This document shows positions 25,281 through 33,667 of a DNA stretch of 64,000 nucleotides, one piece after another (position 1 is the first letter of the stretch; each line of letters begins with the position of its first letter). Source of the DNA: Kineosporiaceae bacterium SCSIO 59966. Lineage in GTDB: Bacteria > Actinomycetota > Actinomycetes > Actinomycetales > SCSIO-59966. Below the pieces are notes generated by a model, which saw only the letters and a program-made list of their open reading frames with translations, made no database searches and was not told the origin of the DNA. The stretch covers positions 2,790,001-2,854,000 of the forward strand of contig CP052876.1 in the NCBI GenBank assembly GCA_020881835.1, given 5' to 3'. The translations under genes were made by a program, and so were the position numbers.

Positions 25281-25634
25281 TCAGGCGGGTGGCAGCGCCC
25301 CGAGCGGCGCCACCCGCCCGCACCCGTGCTCGCAGACCCACCACGGGTCGGCGGCCACCGGTGGGTCCAGCTCGAGCGGCTCGTCGGTGTGCACAGCGCA
25401 GGTGGGCCACCGGCCCTCGGTCTCCAGCAGCCGGTCCTGGACGTCCTGAGCGACCATCCCGGCCACGTACCCGGCGCCGTCCGGCCACTGCTGGACCCAC
25501 CACCGCCGCGCGGCGACCGCGTCCTCGACCACGTCGACGAGGCCGGTCACGTCCTCGTCACCATCCGTACGGGCCTGGACGTCGTGCAGCACCATCGCGC
25601 GGGCCCGCAGCAGGGCGACGTCGAGGTCGTCCAC
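25281..25634 (-). CDS. Hypothetical actinobacterial protein
   Basis: 117 residues: a helical, acidic N-terminal part (MDDLDVALLRARAMVLHDVQARTD), a Trp-rich middle (RRWWVQQWPDGAGYVAGMVAQDVQDRLLE), and a C-terminal CAVH...WWVCEHGCG that looks like a small metal-binding ending. I do not recognise the family. It diverges from the topoisomerase gene by 47 bases. Confidence 0.6.
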   Translation of the reverse strand: MDDLDVALLRARAMVLHDVQARTDGDEDVTGLVDVVEDAVAARRWWVQQWPDGAGYVAGMVAQDVQDRLLETEGRWPTCAVHTDEPLELDPPVAADPWWVCEHGCGRVAPLGALPPA

Positions 25635-25681
25635 GGCGCTCCTCCTCGGCCGGGGTGCGGTCCTGGCCAGTGTGCCGCAGC

Positions 25682-26704
25682 ATGCGGTCCGTGCCGAGAC
25701 TTCGCCGGGTGTCTCCGAGCTCGCCGGGATGGACCCGTCGCCGAGCCGGCCGGGGGTTCGTCTACCTCGACGAGAACGGCGACCGGCTGCCCCCGGAGCA
25801 GGCGGCCCGGTGCCGCGAGCTCGTCATCCCCCCGGCGTGGCGGCAGGTGTGGATCTGTCCGCACCCGAACGGACACATCCAGGCGGTCGGCACCGACGAC
25901 GCAGGCCGGCGCCAGTACCTCTACCACCCGGTGTGGCGCCAGCAGCGGGACGAGGCCAAGCACGACCGGGTGCTCGAGGTCGCGGCCCGGCTGCCCCGGG
26001 CCCGGCGCCGCGTGGCCGAGCACCTGGCCCTCGACGGGATGCCGGCCGAACGCGTCCTGGCAGCCGCCTTCCGGCTGCTCGACCTCGGGTTCTTCCGGAT
26101 CGGCGGCGAGGCCTACGCGGAGGCCAACGGCAGCTACGGCCTCGCCACGATCGGCAAGCAGCACTGCCGGGTCGAGGGCGAGCAGGTCGTCTTCGAGTAC
26201 GTCGCCAAGTCCGGCCGGCAGCGGCTCGTCGCCCTCGCCGACGAGCCGGTCCGGGAGGTCGTGCAGGCCCTGCGCCGGCGCCGCGGCGGTGGGGAGGAGC
26301 TGCTGGCCTACCGCAGCGGACGGCGCTGGGTCGACGTGACGAGCGCGGACATCAACGCGTACGTCAAGGACGTCGTCGGCGGCGAGGTGTCGGCCAAGGA
26401 CTTCCGCACCTGGCACGGCACCGTGCTGGCGGCCGTGGCCCTGGCCGTCTCCAGCCGCGCCGCGTCGTCCCCCACGGCCCGCAAGCGGGCGGTGGCCCGG
26501 GCGATGCGGGAGGTGAGCGAGTACCTCGGCAACACCCCCGCGGTGGCCCGGGCGTCCTACGTGGACCCGCGTCTGGTCGACCTGTACGAGGACGGCCGCA
26601 CGATCGAGCCGGCCCTCAGCCGGCTCGGCGAGGGGGCGGCGTTCGGCGAGCCGGCCACCCACGGGGCGATCGAGCGGGCCGTGCTGCGGCTGCTGCGCTC
26701 CTGA
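25682..26704 (+). CDS. DNA topoisomerase IB
   Basis: 340 residues. It relaxes supercoils through a 3'-phosphotyrosine. Family markers: GFVYLDENGDRL, LVIPPAWRQVWICPHPNGHIQAVGTDDAGRRQYLYH, FRIGGEAYAEANGSYGLATI, VSAKDFRTWHGTV (catalytic Arg/His region) and ARASYVDPRLVDLY with the nucleophile Tyr. The size matches bacterial poxvirus-type enzymes. Start ATG 25682 lies just upstream of the conserved domain; no strong Shine-Dalgarno. Confidence 0.93.
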   Translation: MRSVPRLRRVSPSSPGWTRRRAGRGFVYLDENGDRLPPEQAARCRELVIPPAWRQVWICPHPNGHIQAVGTDDAGRRQYLYHPVWRQQRDEAKHDRVLEVAARLPRARRRVAEHLALDGMPAERVLAAAFRLLDLGFFRIGGEAYAEANGSYGLATIGKQHCRVEGEQVVFEYVAKSGRQRLVALADEPVREVVQALRRRRGGGEELLAYRSGRRWVDVTSADINAYVKDVVGGEVSAKDFRTWHGTVLAAVALAVSSRAASSPTARKRAVARAMREVSEYLGNTPAVARASYVDPRLVDLYEDGRTIEPALSRLGEGAAFGEPATHGAIERAVLRLLRS

Positions 26705-26709
26705 GCCGG

Positions 26710-27063
26710 TCAGTCCCAGCCGAGCTCGTGCAGCCGGTCGTCGTCGATGCCGAAGTGGTGCGCGATCTCGTGGACGACGGTCACGGCGACCTCCTCGACG
26801 ACCTCCTCGCGGGTCCGGCAGAACCGCAGCGTGGGGTTGCGGAAGATGAGGATCCGGTCCGGCAGCGCACCGGCGGCCCACCACTCGCCGCGCTCGGTGA
26901 GCGGCGTGCCCTCGTACAGGCCAAGGACGTCCGGTTCCTCCACCGGCGGCTCGTCCTCCACGAGGACGACGACGTTCGACATCAGCCGGGTGAGCTCCTC
27001 GGGCACCTGGTCGAGGGCGTCGGCGACGGCGTCCTCGAACTCCTCGTCGCTCATCTGGACCAC
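26710..27063 (-). CDS. Zincin-like metallopeptidase family protein
   Basis: 117 residues with the zinc-binding HEIAHHFGIDDDRLHELGW at the C-terminus and LMSNVVVLVEDEP near the N-terminus. This is the pattern of the small metallopeptidase family widespread in actinobacteria. GTG 27063 is preferred because GGAAGGA precedes it by 7 bases; ATG 27054 and the longer frame to 27120 are alternatives. It converges on topoisomerase IB with a 5-base gap. The substrate is unknown. Confidence 0.85.
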   Translation of the reverse strand: MVQMSDEEFEDAVADALDQVPEELTRLMSNVVVLVEDEPPVEEPDVLGLYEGTPLTERGEWWAAGALPDRILIFRNPTLRFCRTREEVVEEVAVTVVHEIAHHFGIDDDRLHELGWD

Positions 27064-27199
27064 GACGGCATCCTTCCCGGCGACCGGGCCGGGACACGCA
27101 CCGGGCCTGCCTTTTGGCATCCGGCCCGCCTGCCCGTATGCTGGCGCCCGTCCTCGACGGTCCGACGTCCTGGTCCACTGGCGAGGGGCTGTCAGCTAG

Positions 27200-27272
27200 G
27201 CCCCCATCGTCTAGCGGCCTAGGACGCCGCCCTTTCAAGGCGGTAGCGCGGGTTCGAATCCCGTTGGGGGTA
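27200..27272 (+). tRNA. tRNA-Glu(TTC)
   Basis: 73 bases; acceptor GCCCCCA/TGGGGGT, anticodon loop CTTTCAA on a CCGCC/GGCGG stem, and T loop TTCGAAT. Discriminator A, no encoded CCA. First of three tRNA genes in a row. Confidence 0.97.
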
Positions 27273-27317
27273 CGACACAGCAGCACCAGGCAGTAGCCTT
27301 GCACGGCACCATCGCAA

Positions 27318-27391
27318 GGCCCCGTAGCGCAGCTGGTTAGCGCGCCGCCCTGTCACGGCGGAGGTCGCGGGTTCAAGTCCCGTCGGGGTCG
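27318..27391 (+). tRNA. tRNA-Asp(GTC)
   Basis: 74 bases; acceptor GGCCCCG/CGGGGTC, anticodon loop CTGTCAC on a CCGCC/GGCGG stem, T arm GCGGG-TTCAAGT-CCCGT, discriminator G. Confidence 0.97.
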
Positions 27392-27422
27392 CTCAGCGGT
27401 CCGGGTCTCCCGGAGCGCGACT

Positions 27423-27496
27423 GGCCAGGTAGCTCAGTTGGTACGAGCGTCCGACTGAAAATCGGAAGGTCGGCGGTTCGACCCCGCCCCTGGCCA
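27423..27496 (+). tRNA. tRNA-Phe(GAA)
   Basis: 74 bases; acceptor GGCCAGG/CCTGGCC, anticodon loop CTGAAAA on TCCGA/TCGGA, T loop TTCGACC. CCA follows directly at 27497-27499, so it may be encoded, unlike in the other tRNAs here. Confidence 0.97.
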
Positions 27497-27522
27497 CCAC
27501 ACAGCCTTCACGAACGTCATGA

Positions 27523-27556
27523 ACGGGCCCGTCAGCCACTCCGGCTGCGGGCCCGT
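27523..27556. terminator. Strong hairpin between tRNA-Phe and bldC
   Basis: ACGGGCCCG (27523-27531) pairs perfectly with CGGGCCCGT (27548-27556). The loop contains a further AGCC/GGCT pairing. It sits between converging transcription units (tRNA operon and bldC) and can serve both strands. There is no T-tract, which is usual in high-GC terminators. Confidence 0.7.
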
Positions 27557-27569
27557 CGTGCGTGAGGAC

Positions 27570-27794
27570 TCACTCGCTGTGCTGGCGCTGCTGCGGGATG
27601 CCCTCCAGCAGGGACCGCACCTCGGACTCGCGGTAGCGGCGGTGGCCGCCGAGGGTGCGGATGGACGACAACTTGCCGGCCTTCGCCCACCGGGTGACCG
27701 TCTTGGGGTCGACCCGGAACAGAGCAGCGACCTCGGCCGGGGTGAGCAGGGCCTCCGCGTCGCGCAGGCGGTTGTCGGTAGCGCGGGTGGTCAT
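27570..27794 (-). CDS. bldC: BldC-type MerR-like DNA-binding regulator
   Basis: 74 residues: [49 protein letters not shown]. This is the complete winged helix-turn-helix of BldC, a small developmental regulator in Streptomyces that binds direct repeats cooperatively. It is nearly invariant across actinobacteria. The 268 bases upstream, toward vdh, hold no gene. Confidence 0.95.
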   Translation of the reverse strand: MTTRATDNRLRDAEALLTPAEVAALFRVDPKTVTRWAKAGKLSSIRTLGGHRRYRESEVRSLLEGIPQQRQHSE

Positions 27795-28062
27795 GGCATC
27801 TCCTTATCGTCGCTCTCCGTGGTCGGCCGAACGCACTGACGGGACAGACCGCTTACAACCGGTGCGGAGAACATGTCGGACTCCACCATTGTCGCCGGAC
27901 TTCCACCACCTCGCTATAGCACGAACGGACTATCCCTCACGCACGGCGACTACAACCTGTGCTGACCGCCTCACTACGGGCAGTCACCACCTAGGCTGTC
28001 AGCGGCCCCTCAAGGGCGAGGGGCTCCCCGCGACCCGGGGGATCCGAGGAGGAGTCACCACC

Positions 28063-29196
28063 GTGACCGCTGCGCCCAGCCCGACCGCCACCACCGACCC
28101 CAGGCCGAGCCGAGAAGCCGGGGGCGCCGTCGTCCTCGACCGCGGCACCGGGCACGAGCAGGTGGTGTTCTGCTCCGACGAGCGCACCGGCCTGCGGGCG
28201 ATCATCGGCATCTACTCCACGGCGCTGGGACCGGCCCTGGGCGGGACCCGCTTCTACCCGTACGAGTCCGAGGCCGAGGCCCTCACCGACGTCCTCGCCC
28301 TGAGCAAGGGGATGGCGTACAAGAACGCCCTCGCCGGCCTGGACCACGGCGGCGGCAAGGCGGTCATCATCGGCGACCCGGCCACCGAGAAGACCGAGGC
28401 GCTGCTGCGTGCCTACGGCCGCTTCGTGCAGTCCCTCGGCGGGCGCTACTACACCGCCTGCGACGTCGGCACCTACGTGGCGGACATGGACGTCGTGGCC
28501 CGGGAGACCGACTTCGCCACCGGTCGCAGCGAGGCCGACGGCGGCGCCGGGGACTCCAGCGTGCTGACCGCCTACGGCGTCTACCAGGGGATGCGCGCGG
28601 CCGCGGAGTTCCGCTGGGGCGCGGCGAGCCTCGCCGGACGCCGGGTCGGGGTCGCCGGCGTCGGCAAGGTCGGCCGGCACCTGGTGGAGCACCTCGCCGC
28701 CGAGGGCGCCGAGATCGTCGTGACGGACGTCGACGAGCGCGCGGTGCAGGACGTCCAGCGGCGGTTCCCCCAGGTGGACGTCGTCCAGGACACCGCCGAG
28801 CTCGTCCGCACCGACCTCGACGTGTACGCCCCGTGCGCGCTGGGCGGTGCCCTGGACGACGAGGTCGCCGGCGTGCTGCGAGCCGCCGTCGTGTGCGGCG
28901 CGGCGAACAACCAGCTGGCCCACGACGGGATCGCCGACGCCCTGGCGGCCGCCGGGGTGCTGTACTGCCCGGACTACCTGGTGAACTCCGGCGGCGTGAT
29001 CCAGGTCGCCGACGAGCTGCGCGGGTTCTCCTTCGAACGGGCCCGGCAGCGGGCGGGCCAGGTCTTCGACGCGACCCTGCGGGTGCTGCGCACCGCGCAG
29101 GAGCACGGGACCACCCCGGCCGCCGCGGCCGACCACCTGGCCGAGCAGCGGATGGCGCAGGTCGGCTCACTCGGCCGGATCTGGACCCGCCGCTGA
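28063..29196 (+). CDS. vdh: Valine (branched-chain amino acid) dehydrogenase
   Basis: 377 residues of the Glu/Leu/Phe/Val dehydrogenase family: oxidative deamination of branched-chain amino acids with NAD. Catalytic Lys in [18 protein letters not shown] (both conserved Lys visible), the Rossmann motif [18 protein letters not shown], and VCGAANNQL...[10 protein letters not shown]. It is closest in pattern to Streptomyces valine dehydrogenase. GTG 28063 follows GAGGAGGAG. BldC is encoded divergently upstream. Confidence 0.9.
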   Translation: MTAAPSPTATTDPRPSREAGGAVVLDRGTGHEQVVFCSDERTGLRAIIGIYSTALGPALGGTRFYPYESEAEALTDVLALSKGMAYKNALAGLDHGGGKAVIIGDPATEKTEALLRAYGRFVQSLGGRYYTACDVGTYVADMDVVARETDFATGRSEADGGAGDSSVLTAYGVYQGMRAAAEFRWGAASLAGRRVGVAGVGKVGRHLVEHLAAEGAEIVVTDVDERAVQDVQRRFPQVDVVQDTAELVRTDLDVYAPCALGGALDDEVAGVLRAAVVCGAANNQLAHDGIADALAAAGVLYCPDYLVNSGGVIQVADELRGFSFERARQRAGQVFDATLRVLRTAQEHGTTPAAAADHLAEQRMAQVGSLGRIWTRR

Positions 29197-29341
29197 CCCT
29201 CACCGGCCCACGTCGGCGGGCCGCCACCCCCTGATGTGCCGGAACACCCGGGGACGCTGTACCGTTCCACCCGGAGAACAGATGAGCCTCCGGGGCCGCC
29301 ACCGAGCCCGCTCCGGGACGACGCATGAGGGGGTCGACGCC

Positions 29342-29569
29342 ATGGGGCGCGGCCGTCAGAAGGCCAAGCAGACCAAGGTCGCCCGGGCGCTGAAGTACTA
29401 CAGCCCGGAGACGGACTACGAGGCGTTGCAGCGCGAGCTGGCCAGCCGGGGTGAGGGCTCTGCCCCGGAGCAGGACGACGTGGCCACGGGCGACGACGTG
29501 ACCACGGGCACCGAGGAGGACGACGACTCCTACGACCCGTACGACCGCTGGGCGGCCGGCAACAGCTGA
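29342..29569 (+). CDS. DUF3073 domain protein
   Basis: 75 residues. The N-terminus MGRGRQKAKQTKVARALKYYSPETDYEALQREL is the strongly conserved basic DUF3073 segment of actinobacteria, followed by an acidic, probably disordered tail ending DPYDRWA. Function unknown. It sits next to purM, a frequent actinobacterial neighbour. Confidence 0.9.
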   Translation: MGRGRQKAKQTKVARALKYYSPETDYEALQRELASRGEGSAPEQDDVATGDDVTTGTEEDDDSYDPYDRWAAGNS

Positions 29570-29591
29570 CGCTGTCGTCTTACCGGACGGG

Positions 29592-30791
29592 TCACCAGCC
29601 GGGGTGCGCGCTCTCGAGCCGCACCCCGCCTCCGTGTACCCCCTTGGCCCCCCGGACGACGTGTCCGTCGTCCCCGGAGTCCCCGACCTGTGAGCCCTGC
29701 CCGCCGTCCCGGGCCGCCCCCACCTGACCCAGCACCCAGGCCGGGACGCCGGCCGCCTGCAGCCGCTCGACCGTCCGGGTCGCGCCGTCCGGGGCGACGA
29801 CGGCGACCATGCCCACGCCGAGGTTGAGCGTCCGCTCCAGGTCCGGCTGCGGCACCGACCCCAGGTCCCGGACCACCGCGAACACCGGCGGCGGGGTCCA
29901 GGTGGACCGGTCGACGGTCGCATCGAGGTGCGCCGGCAGCACCCGCGCGAGGTTGGCGGCCAGCCCGCCGCCGGTGACGTGGGCGAGGGCGTGGACCGCG
30001 CACTCCGGGTCCCGGACGACGTCCAGGCAGGGTCGGGTGTACAGCCGGGTCGGCTCGAGCAGCTCCTCCCCGACCGCGCGGCCGAGCTCGGCGACGTACC
30101 GGTCGTAGCCCCAGCCGGCGACCTCGAGCACCCGGCGCACCAGGGAGTAGCCGTTGGAGTGCAGCCCGGAGGAGGCCATCGCGACGAGCACGTCGCCGTC
30201 CCGGACCCGGTCGGGGCCTAGCAGCTCGTCGGCCTCGACGACGCCGGTCGCGGCGCCGGCCAGGTCGTACTCGTGCGCAGCGAGCAGGCCGGGGTGCTCG
30301 GCGGTCTCCCCGCCGACCAGCGCGCAGCCCACCTGCGCGCAGGCGCGGGCGATGCCGTCGACGATCGCGGCGACCCGCTCCGGCACGACCCGCCCGGTCG
30401 CCACGTAGTCGGTCATGAACAACGGCTCGGCGCCGCACACGACGATGTCGTCGACGACCATCCCGACGAGGTCGAACCCGATCGTGTCGTGCCGATCCAG
30501 GGCCTGGGCGACCGCGACCTTCGTGCCGACGCCGTCGGTGCTGGTGGCCAGCAGGGGGCGGCGCATCCCCAGCAGCCGGCTCGCGTCGAACAGCCCCGCG
30601 AAACCGCCGACCCCGCCGAGCACCTCCGGCCCGTGGGTGCGGGCCACGGAGGCCTTCATCAGCTCGACCGCCCGGTCGCCGGCCTCGACGTCGACGCCGG
30701 CGCCGGCGTAGGTGACGGGCGCGGCAGCGTCGTGCTGGTGGTCGTCGTGCTGGTGGTCGTCCTGCTGGTGGTCGTCCTGCTGGTGGCCCAC
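29592..30791 (-). CDS. purM: Phosphoribosylformylglycinamidine cyclo-ligase
   Basis: 399 residues; closes the imidazole ring (AIR synthesis) in purine biosynthesis. Family motifs: TYAGAGVDVEAGDRAVELMK, LLATSTDGVGTKV, GFDLVGMVVDDIVVCGAEPLFMTDY, LVGGETAEHPG, MASSGLHSNGYSLVRR and HVTGGGLAANLARVLP. The start (GTG 30791) is followed by an unusual His/Asp/Gln-rich leader of ~20 residues made by 15-base repeats. The C-terminal ~25 residues (GSQVGDSGDDGHVVRG) also look added. It follows purF by 10 bases and is probably co-transcribed. Confidence 0.95.
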   Translation of the reverse strand: MGHQQDDHQQDDHQHDDHQHDAAAPVTYAGAGVDVEAGDRAVELMKASVARTHGPEVLGGVGGFAGLFDASRLLGMRRPLLATSTDGVGTKVAVAQALDRHDTIGFDLVGMVVDDIVVCGAEPLFMTDYVATGRVVPERVAAIVDGIARACAQVGCALVGGETAEHPGLLAAHEYDLAGAATGVVEADELLGPDRVRDGDVLVAMASSGLHSNGYSLVRRVLEVAGWGYDRYVAELGRAVGEELLEPTRLYTRPCLDVVRDPECAVHALAHVTGGGLAANLARVLPAHLDATVDRSTWTPPPVFAVVRDLGSVPQPDLERTLNLGVGMVAVVAPDGATRTVERLQAAGVPAWVLGQVGAARDGGQGSQVGDSGDDGHVVRGAKGVHGGGVRLESAHPGW

Positions 30792-30801
30792 CCGGGCGAG
30801 C

Positions 30802-32286
30802 CTACCCAGCCACCAGGGGCAGCTCCTCCTGCCCGGGCAGCTGACGCGCCAACGGCTCGTCGACCGGGATCTGCACCGGGTAGCTGCCGGTGAAGCAGGC
30901 GGTGCACAGCCGGTCCGCGGACTGGCCGGACGCCGCGATCATGCCGGCGAGGGAGACGTAGCCGAGGGAGTCCGCACCGATGCTGGCGCGCACCTCCTCG
31001 ACGCCGAGGCCGGAGGCGATCAGCTCCGCACGGCTGGCGAAGTCGATGCCGTAGAAACAGGGCCAGCGCACCGGTGGCGAGGAGATCCGCACGTGCACCT
31101 CCGCCGCCCCGGCCTCCCGCAGCATCCGCACGAGCGCCCGCTGGGTGTTGCCGCGCACGATGGAGTCGTCGACGACGACGAGCCGCTTGCCCCGGATGAC
31201 GTCCCGCAGCGGGTTGAGCTTGAGCCGGATGCCGAGCTGGCGGATCGTCTGGCTCGGCTGGATGAAGGTGCGCCCGACGTAGGCGTTCTTCACCAGGCCC
31301 TGCCCGTACGGGATGCCGGAGGCCTCCGCGTAGCCGATCGCGGCCGGCGTCCCGGACTCCGGGGTGGGGATGACGAGGTCCGCCTCCACCGGGTACTCGG
31401 CGGCCAGCCGTCGGCCCATCTCCACCCTCGCCTCGTGGACGGCGCGCCCGGCGATGGTCGTGTCGGGCCGGGCCAGGTAGACGTACTCGAAGACGCACCC
31501 GGTCGGCGTCGCGTCGGCGAAGCGGGTGGCGCGGAGCCCTTCGGCGTCCACCGCGATCAGCTCACCCGGCTCGACCTCACGGACGACGCTCGCGCCGACG
31601 ATGTCGAGGGCGGCGGTCTCGCTGGCCACCACCCAGCCCCGCTCCAGGCGGCCGAGGACCAGCGGCCGGATGCCGTGCGGGTCGCGAGCGGCGTAGAGCG
31701 TCTGCTCGTCCATGAACACGAGGCTGAAGGCACCGCGCAGCCGGGGCAGGACCTCCAGCGCCGTCGCCTCGAGGGTGTGGTCGGGGTCCCCGGCGAGCAG
31801 GGCGGTGACGAGCGCGGTGTCGGTCGTGTTGCCGCGGGCCAGCTCGCCGCGGGCCCCCCGGCCGTAGAGCTCCTCGACCAGGTCTCGCAGCTCGTGGGTG
31901 TTCGTCAGGTTGCCGTTGTGCGCGAGGGCCACCGTTCCACCGGCGGTGGCGCCGAGCGTCGGCTGGGCGTTCTCCCACCGGCTCGCCCCGGTCGTGGAGT
32001 ACCGGGTGTGCCCGATCCCGACGTGCCCCTGCAGCGACCCGAGAGCGGCCTCGTCGAACACCTGCGACACCAGGCCCATGTCCTTGTAGACGAGGATCTG
32101 CCGGCCGTTGCTCGTCGCGATGCCCGCGGACTCCTGCCCGCGGTGCTGCAGTGCGTACAGACCGAAGTAGGTGAGCTTGGCGACCTCCTCGCCGGGCGCC
32201 CACACACCGAAGACGCCGCACGCGTCCTGCGGCCCCTTCTCGCCGGGGAACAGGTCGTGGGTCAGCATGCCGTCACCGCGGGCCAC
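30802..32286 (-). CDS. purF: Amidophosphoribosyltransferase
   Basis: First committed step of purine synthesis. 494 residues: a short propeptide ending before the catalytic Cys (DACGVFGVWAPGEEVAKLTYFGLYALQHRGQESAG), glutaminase residues in HTRYST and HNGNLTN, then the phosphoribosyltransferase site VVVDDSIVRGNT. Cys residues near the C-terminus (CTACFTG and CFYG) fit a Bacillus-type 4Fe-4S enzyme. Start GTG 32286 is preferred; ATG 32268 is possible. Confidence 0.95.
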   Translation of the reverse strand: MARGDGMLTHDLFPGEKGPQDACGVFGVWAPGEEVAKLTYFGLYALQHRGQESAGIATSNGRQILVYKDMGLVSQVFDEAALGSLQGHVGIGHTRYSTTGASRWENAQPTLGATAGGTVALAHNGNLTNTHELRDLVEELYGRGARGELARGNTTDTALVTALLAGDPDHTLEATALEVLPRLRGAFSLVFMDEQTLYAARDPHGIRPLVLGRLERGWVVASETAALDIVGASVVREVEPGELIAVDAEGLRATRFADATPTGCVFEYVYLARPDTTIAGRAVHEARVEMGRRLAAEYPVEADLVIPTPESGTPAAIGYAEASGIPYGQGLVKNAYVGRTFIQPSQTIRQLGIRLKLNPLRDVIRGKRLVVVDDSIVRGNTQRALVRMLREAGAAEVHVRISSPPVRWPCFYGIDFASRAELIASGLGVEEVRASIGADSLGYVSLAGMIAASGQSADRLCTACFTGSYPVQIPVDEPLARQLPGQEELPLVAG

Positions 32287-32348
32287 GGCCCCATCGTCGC
32301 ACAGGCCGGGCAGGTCACCGAGCGGGACGGCGCCTACGATCGCGGCCC

Positions 32349-32972
32349 ATGGCATGGCTCGAGATCGTCGGCTGGGCTGGCTCCGCACTGCTCGTCTGGT
32401 CGCTGTGGCAGACCCGCGTGCTGCGGTTCCGCACCTTCAACCTCGTCGCGTCGCTCGTGCTCGTGGTCTACAACGCCATGATCGGCGTGTGGCCGATGGC
32501 AGCGGTCAACGTCGCGATCGCGGTGATCAACGTCTACCACCTGTCCCGGCTGCTGGGGACCCGCGACGACGAGACCACCTACGAGGTCGTCGAGGTGGGG
32601 CCGAGCGAGGACTACCTGCGGTACGTGCTGCGCCGGCACGCCGACGACATCGAGCAGCACAACCCGGGGTTCGTCTGGGACGGCGCGGCCCCCGGCCGCT
32701 GGGCGTTCCTCGTCCTGCGGGAGACCGAGACCGTCGGCGTCGTCCTGCTGTCCGACGCCGGGGACGGCACCGCCCGGGTCGAGCTCGACTACGTGCTCCC
32801 CCGGTTCCGGGACTTCTCCGTCGGCAAGTTCGTGTACCGCCGCGGCGGTCGGCTCTCCGAGCTCGGCTTCCGGCGGCTCGTGGCGAACGACCGGATGACC
32901 GACGCCGACGACTACTTCACCCGGGTGGGGTTCGAGCGGTCCGGCGACGAGCTCGTCCTGAGCGTCCGCTGA
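32349..32972 (+). CDS. YgjV-like membrane protein with acyltransferase-like C-terminal domain
   Basis: 207 residues. Three predicted membrane helices in the first ~70 residues (WLEIVGWAGSALLVWSLW, FNLVASLVLVVYNAMIG, AVNVAIAVINVYHLSRL) match the YgjV-type inner membrane module. The soluble rest (WAFLVLRETETVGVVLLSDAG, DYVLPRFRDFSVGKFVYRRGG, ADDYFTRVGFERSGDELVL) resembles a GNAT acetyltransferase half. Function unknown. It diverges from purF. Confidence 0.8.
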   Translation: MAWLEIVGWAGSALLVWSLWQTRVLRFRTFNLVASLVLVVYNAMIGVWPMAAVNVAIAVINVYHLSRLLGTRDDETTYEVVEVGPSEDYLRYVLRRHADDIEQHNPGFVWDGAAPGRWAFLVLRETETVGVVLLSDAGDGTARVELDYVLPRFRDFSVGKFVYRRGGRLSELGFRRLVANDRMTDADDYFTRVGFERSGDELVLSVR

Positions 32973-32983
32973 CCCCGAGTGGT

Positions 32984-33241
32984 TCAGCCGCGCCGGGCGA
33001 GCAGGACGGCGACGGCTCCCGCCGCCAGTCCGCCGAGCACGCCGAGGATCGTCGCGAGGTAGCCGAACAGCGAGGCGCGGGTGTACTGCTGCCCCGGTTC
33101 CCCCAGGAACGTCAGCAGCGCGGCCGCGACCACCCCGACCACCGCGCCGGTGACGAGGAACGCCACGTACCGGGGCTCGCGCCGGCGACGTCCGCGGACG
33201 GCGTCCCGCAGCTCCTCGGGTGTCGGCTCACGCTGGCTCAC
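32984..33241 (-). CDS. Small two-helix membrane protein
   Basis: 85 residues: a basic cytoplasmic N-terminus (SQREPTPEELRDAVRGRRRREPRY) and two hydrophobic helices (VAFLVTGAVVGVVAAALLTFLG and SLFGYLATILGVLGGLAAGAVAVLLA). It is a conserved actinobacterial hypothetical. Its start overlaps the stop of the sterol-carrier gene upstream by 4 bases, so they are co-translated. Confidence 0.75.
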   Translation of the reverse strand: MSQREPTPEELRDAVRGRRRREPRYVAFLVTGAVVGVVAAALLTFLGEPGQQYTRASLFGYLATILGVLGGLAAGAVAVLLARRG

Positions 33242-33630
33242 GGCTCGACGGTACCCAGCGCCGCGGCGGCTGCGACGGGCAGGGCGCCGGTCAGGTCGGC
33301 GCGCTGCCCGGACGCGCTGACCCGGCCCTCGGCGACCGCCTGCGCCCAGGTGAGCCGGCCGGTGGCCAGCGCGAGCCACGTCGTCGGGTCGGTCTCCACG
33401 ACGTTGGGCGGCGTCCCGCGGGTGTGCCGGGGTCCCTCGACGCACTGGACGACGCCGAACGGCGGCACCCGCACCTCGACGCTGCGGCCGGGGACGGCGT
33501 CCGCGAGCTGCTCCAGGGTCCAGCGGACGGCGACGCCCACGGTGGACCGGTCGACGAGCCCCGGGTCGGTGAGCCAGGCCCGGACGGCGGTCCGTCCGGC
33601 GTCCGGGTCGGTGCGGCGGCGAGGTGGCAC
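33238..33630 (-). CDS. Sterol carrier (SCP-2-like) family protein
   Basis: 130 residues from GTG 33630: RAWLTDPGLVDRSTVGVAVRWTLEQLADAVPGRSVEVRVPPFGVVQCVEGPRHTRGTPPNVVETDPTTWLALATGRLTW is the actinobacterial bacterial-SCP pattern (cited here in part: LADAVPGRSVEVRVPPFG and VVETDPTTWLALATGRL are the key segments). The fold binds lipids in relatives. It is co-translated with a small membrane protein. Confidence 0.8.
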   Translation of the reverse strand: MPPRRRTDPDAGRTAVRAWLTDPGLVDRSTVGVAVRWTLEQLADAVPGRSVEVRVPPFGVVQCVEGPRHTRGTPPNVVETDPTTWLALATGRLTWAQAVAEGRVSASGQRADLTGALPVAAAAALGTVEP

Positions 33631-33667
33631 GCCCCCGGATCGTGCCAGTTCCACCTGTCCGGGCAGG

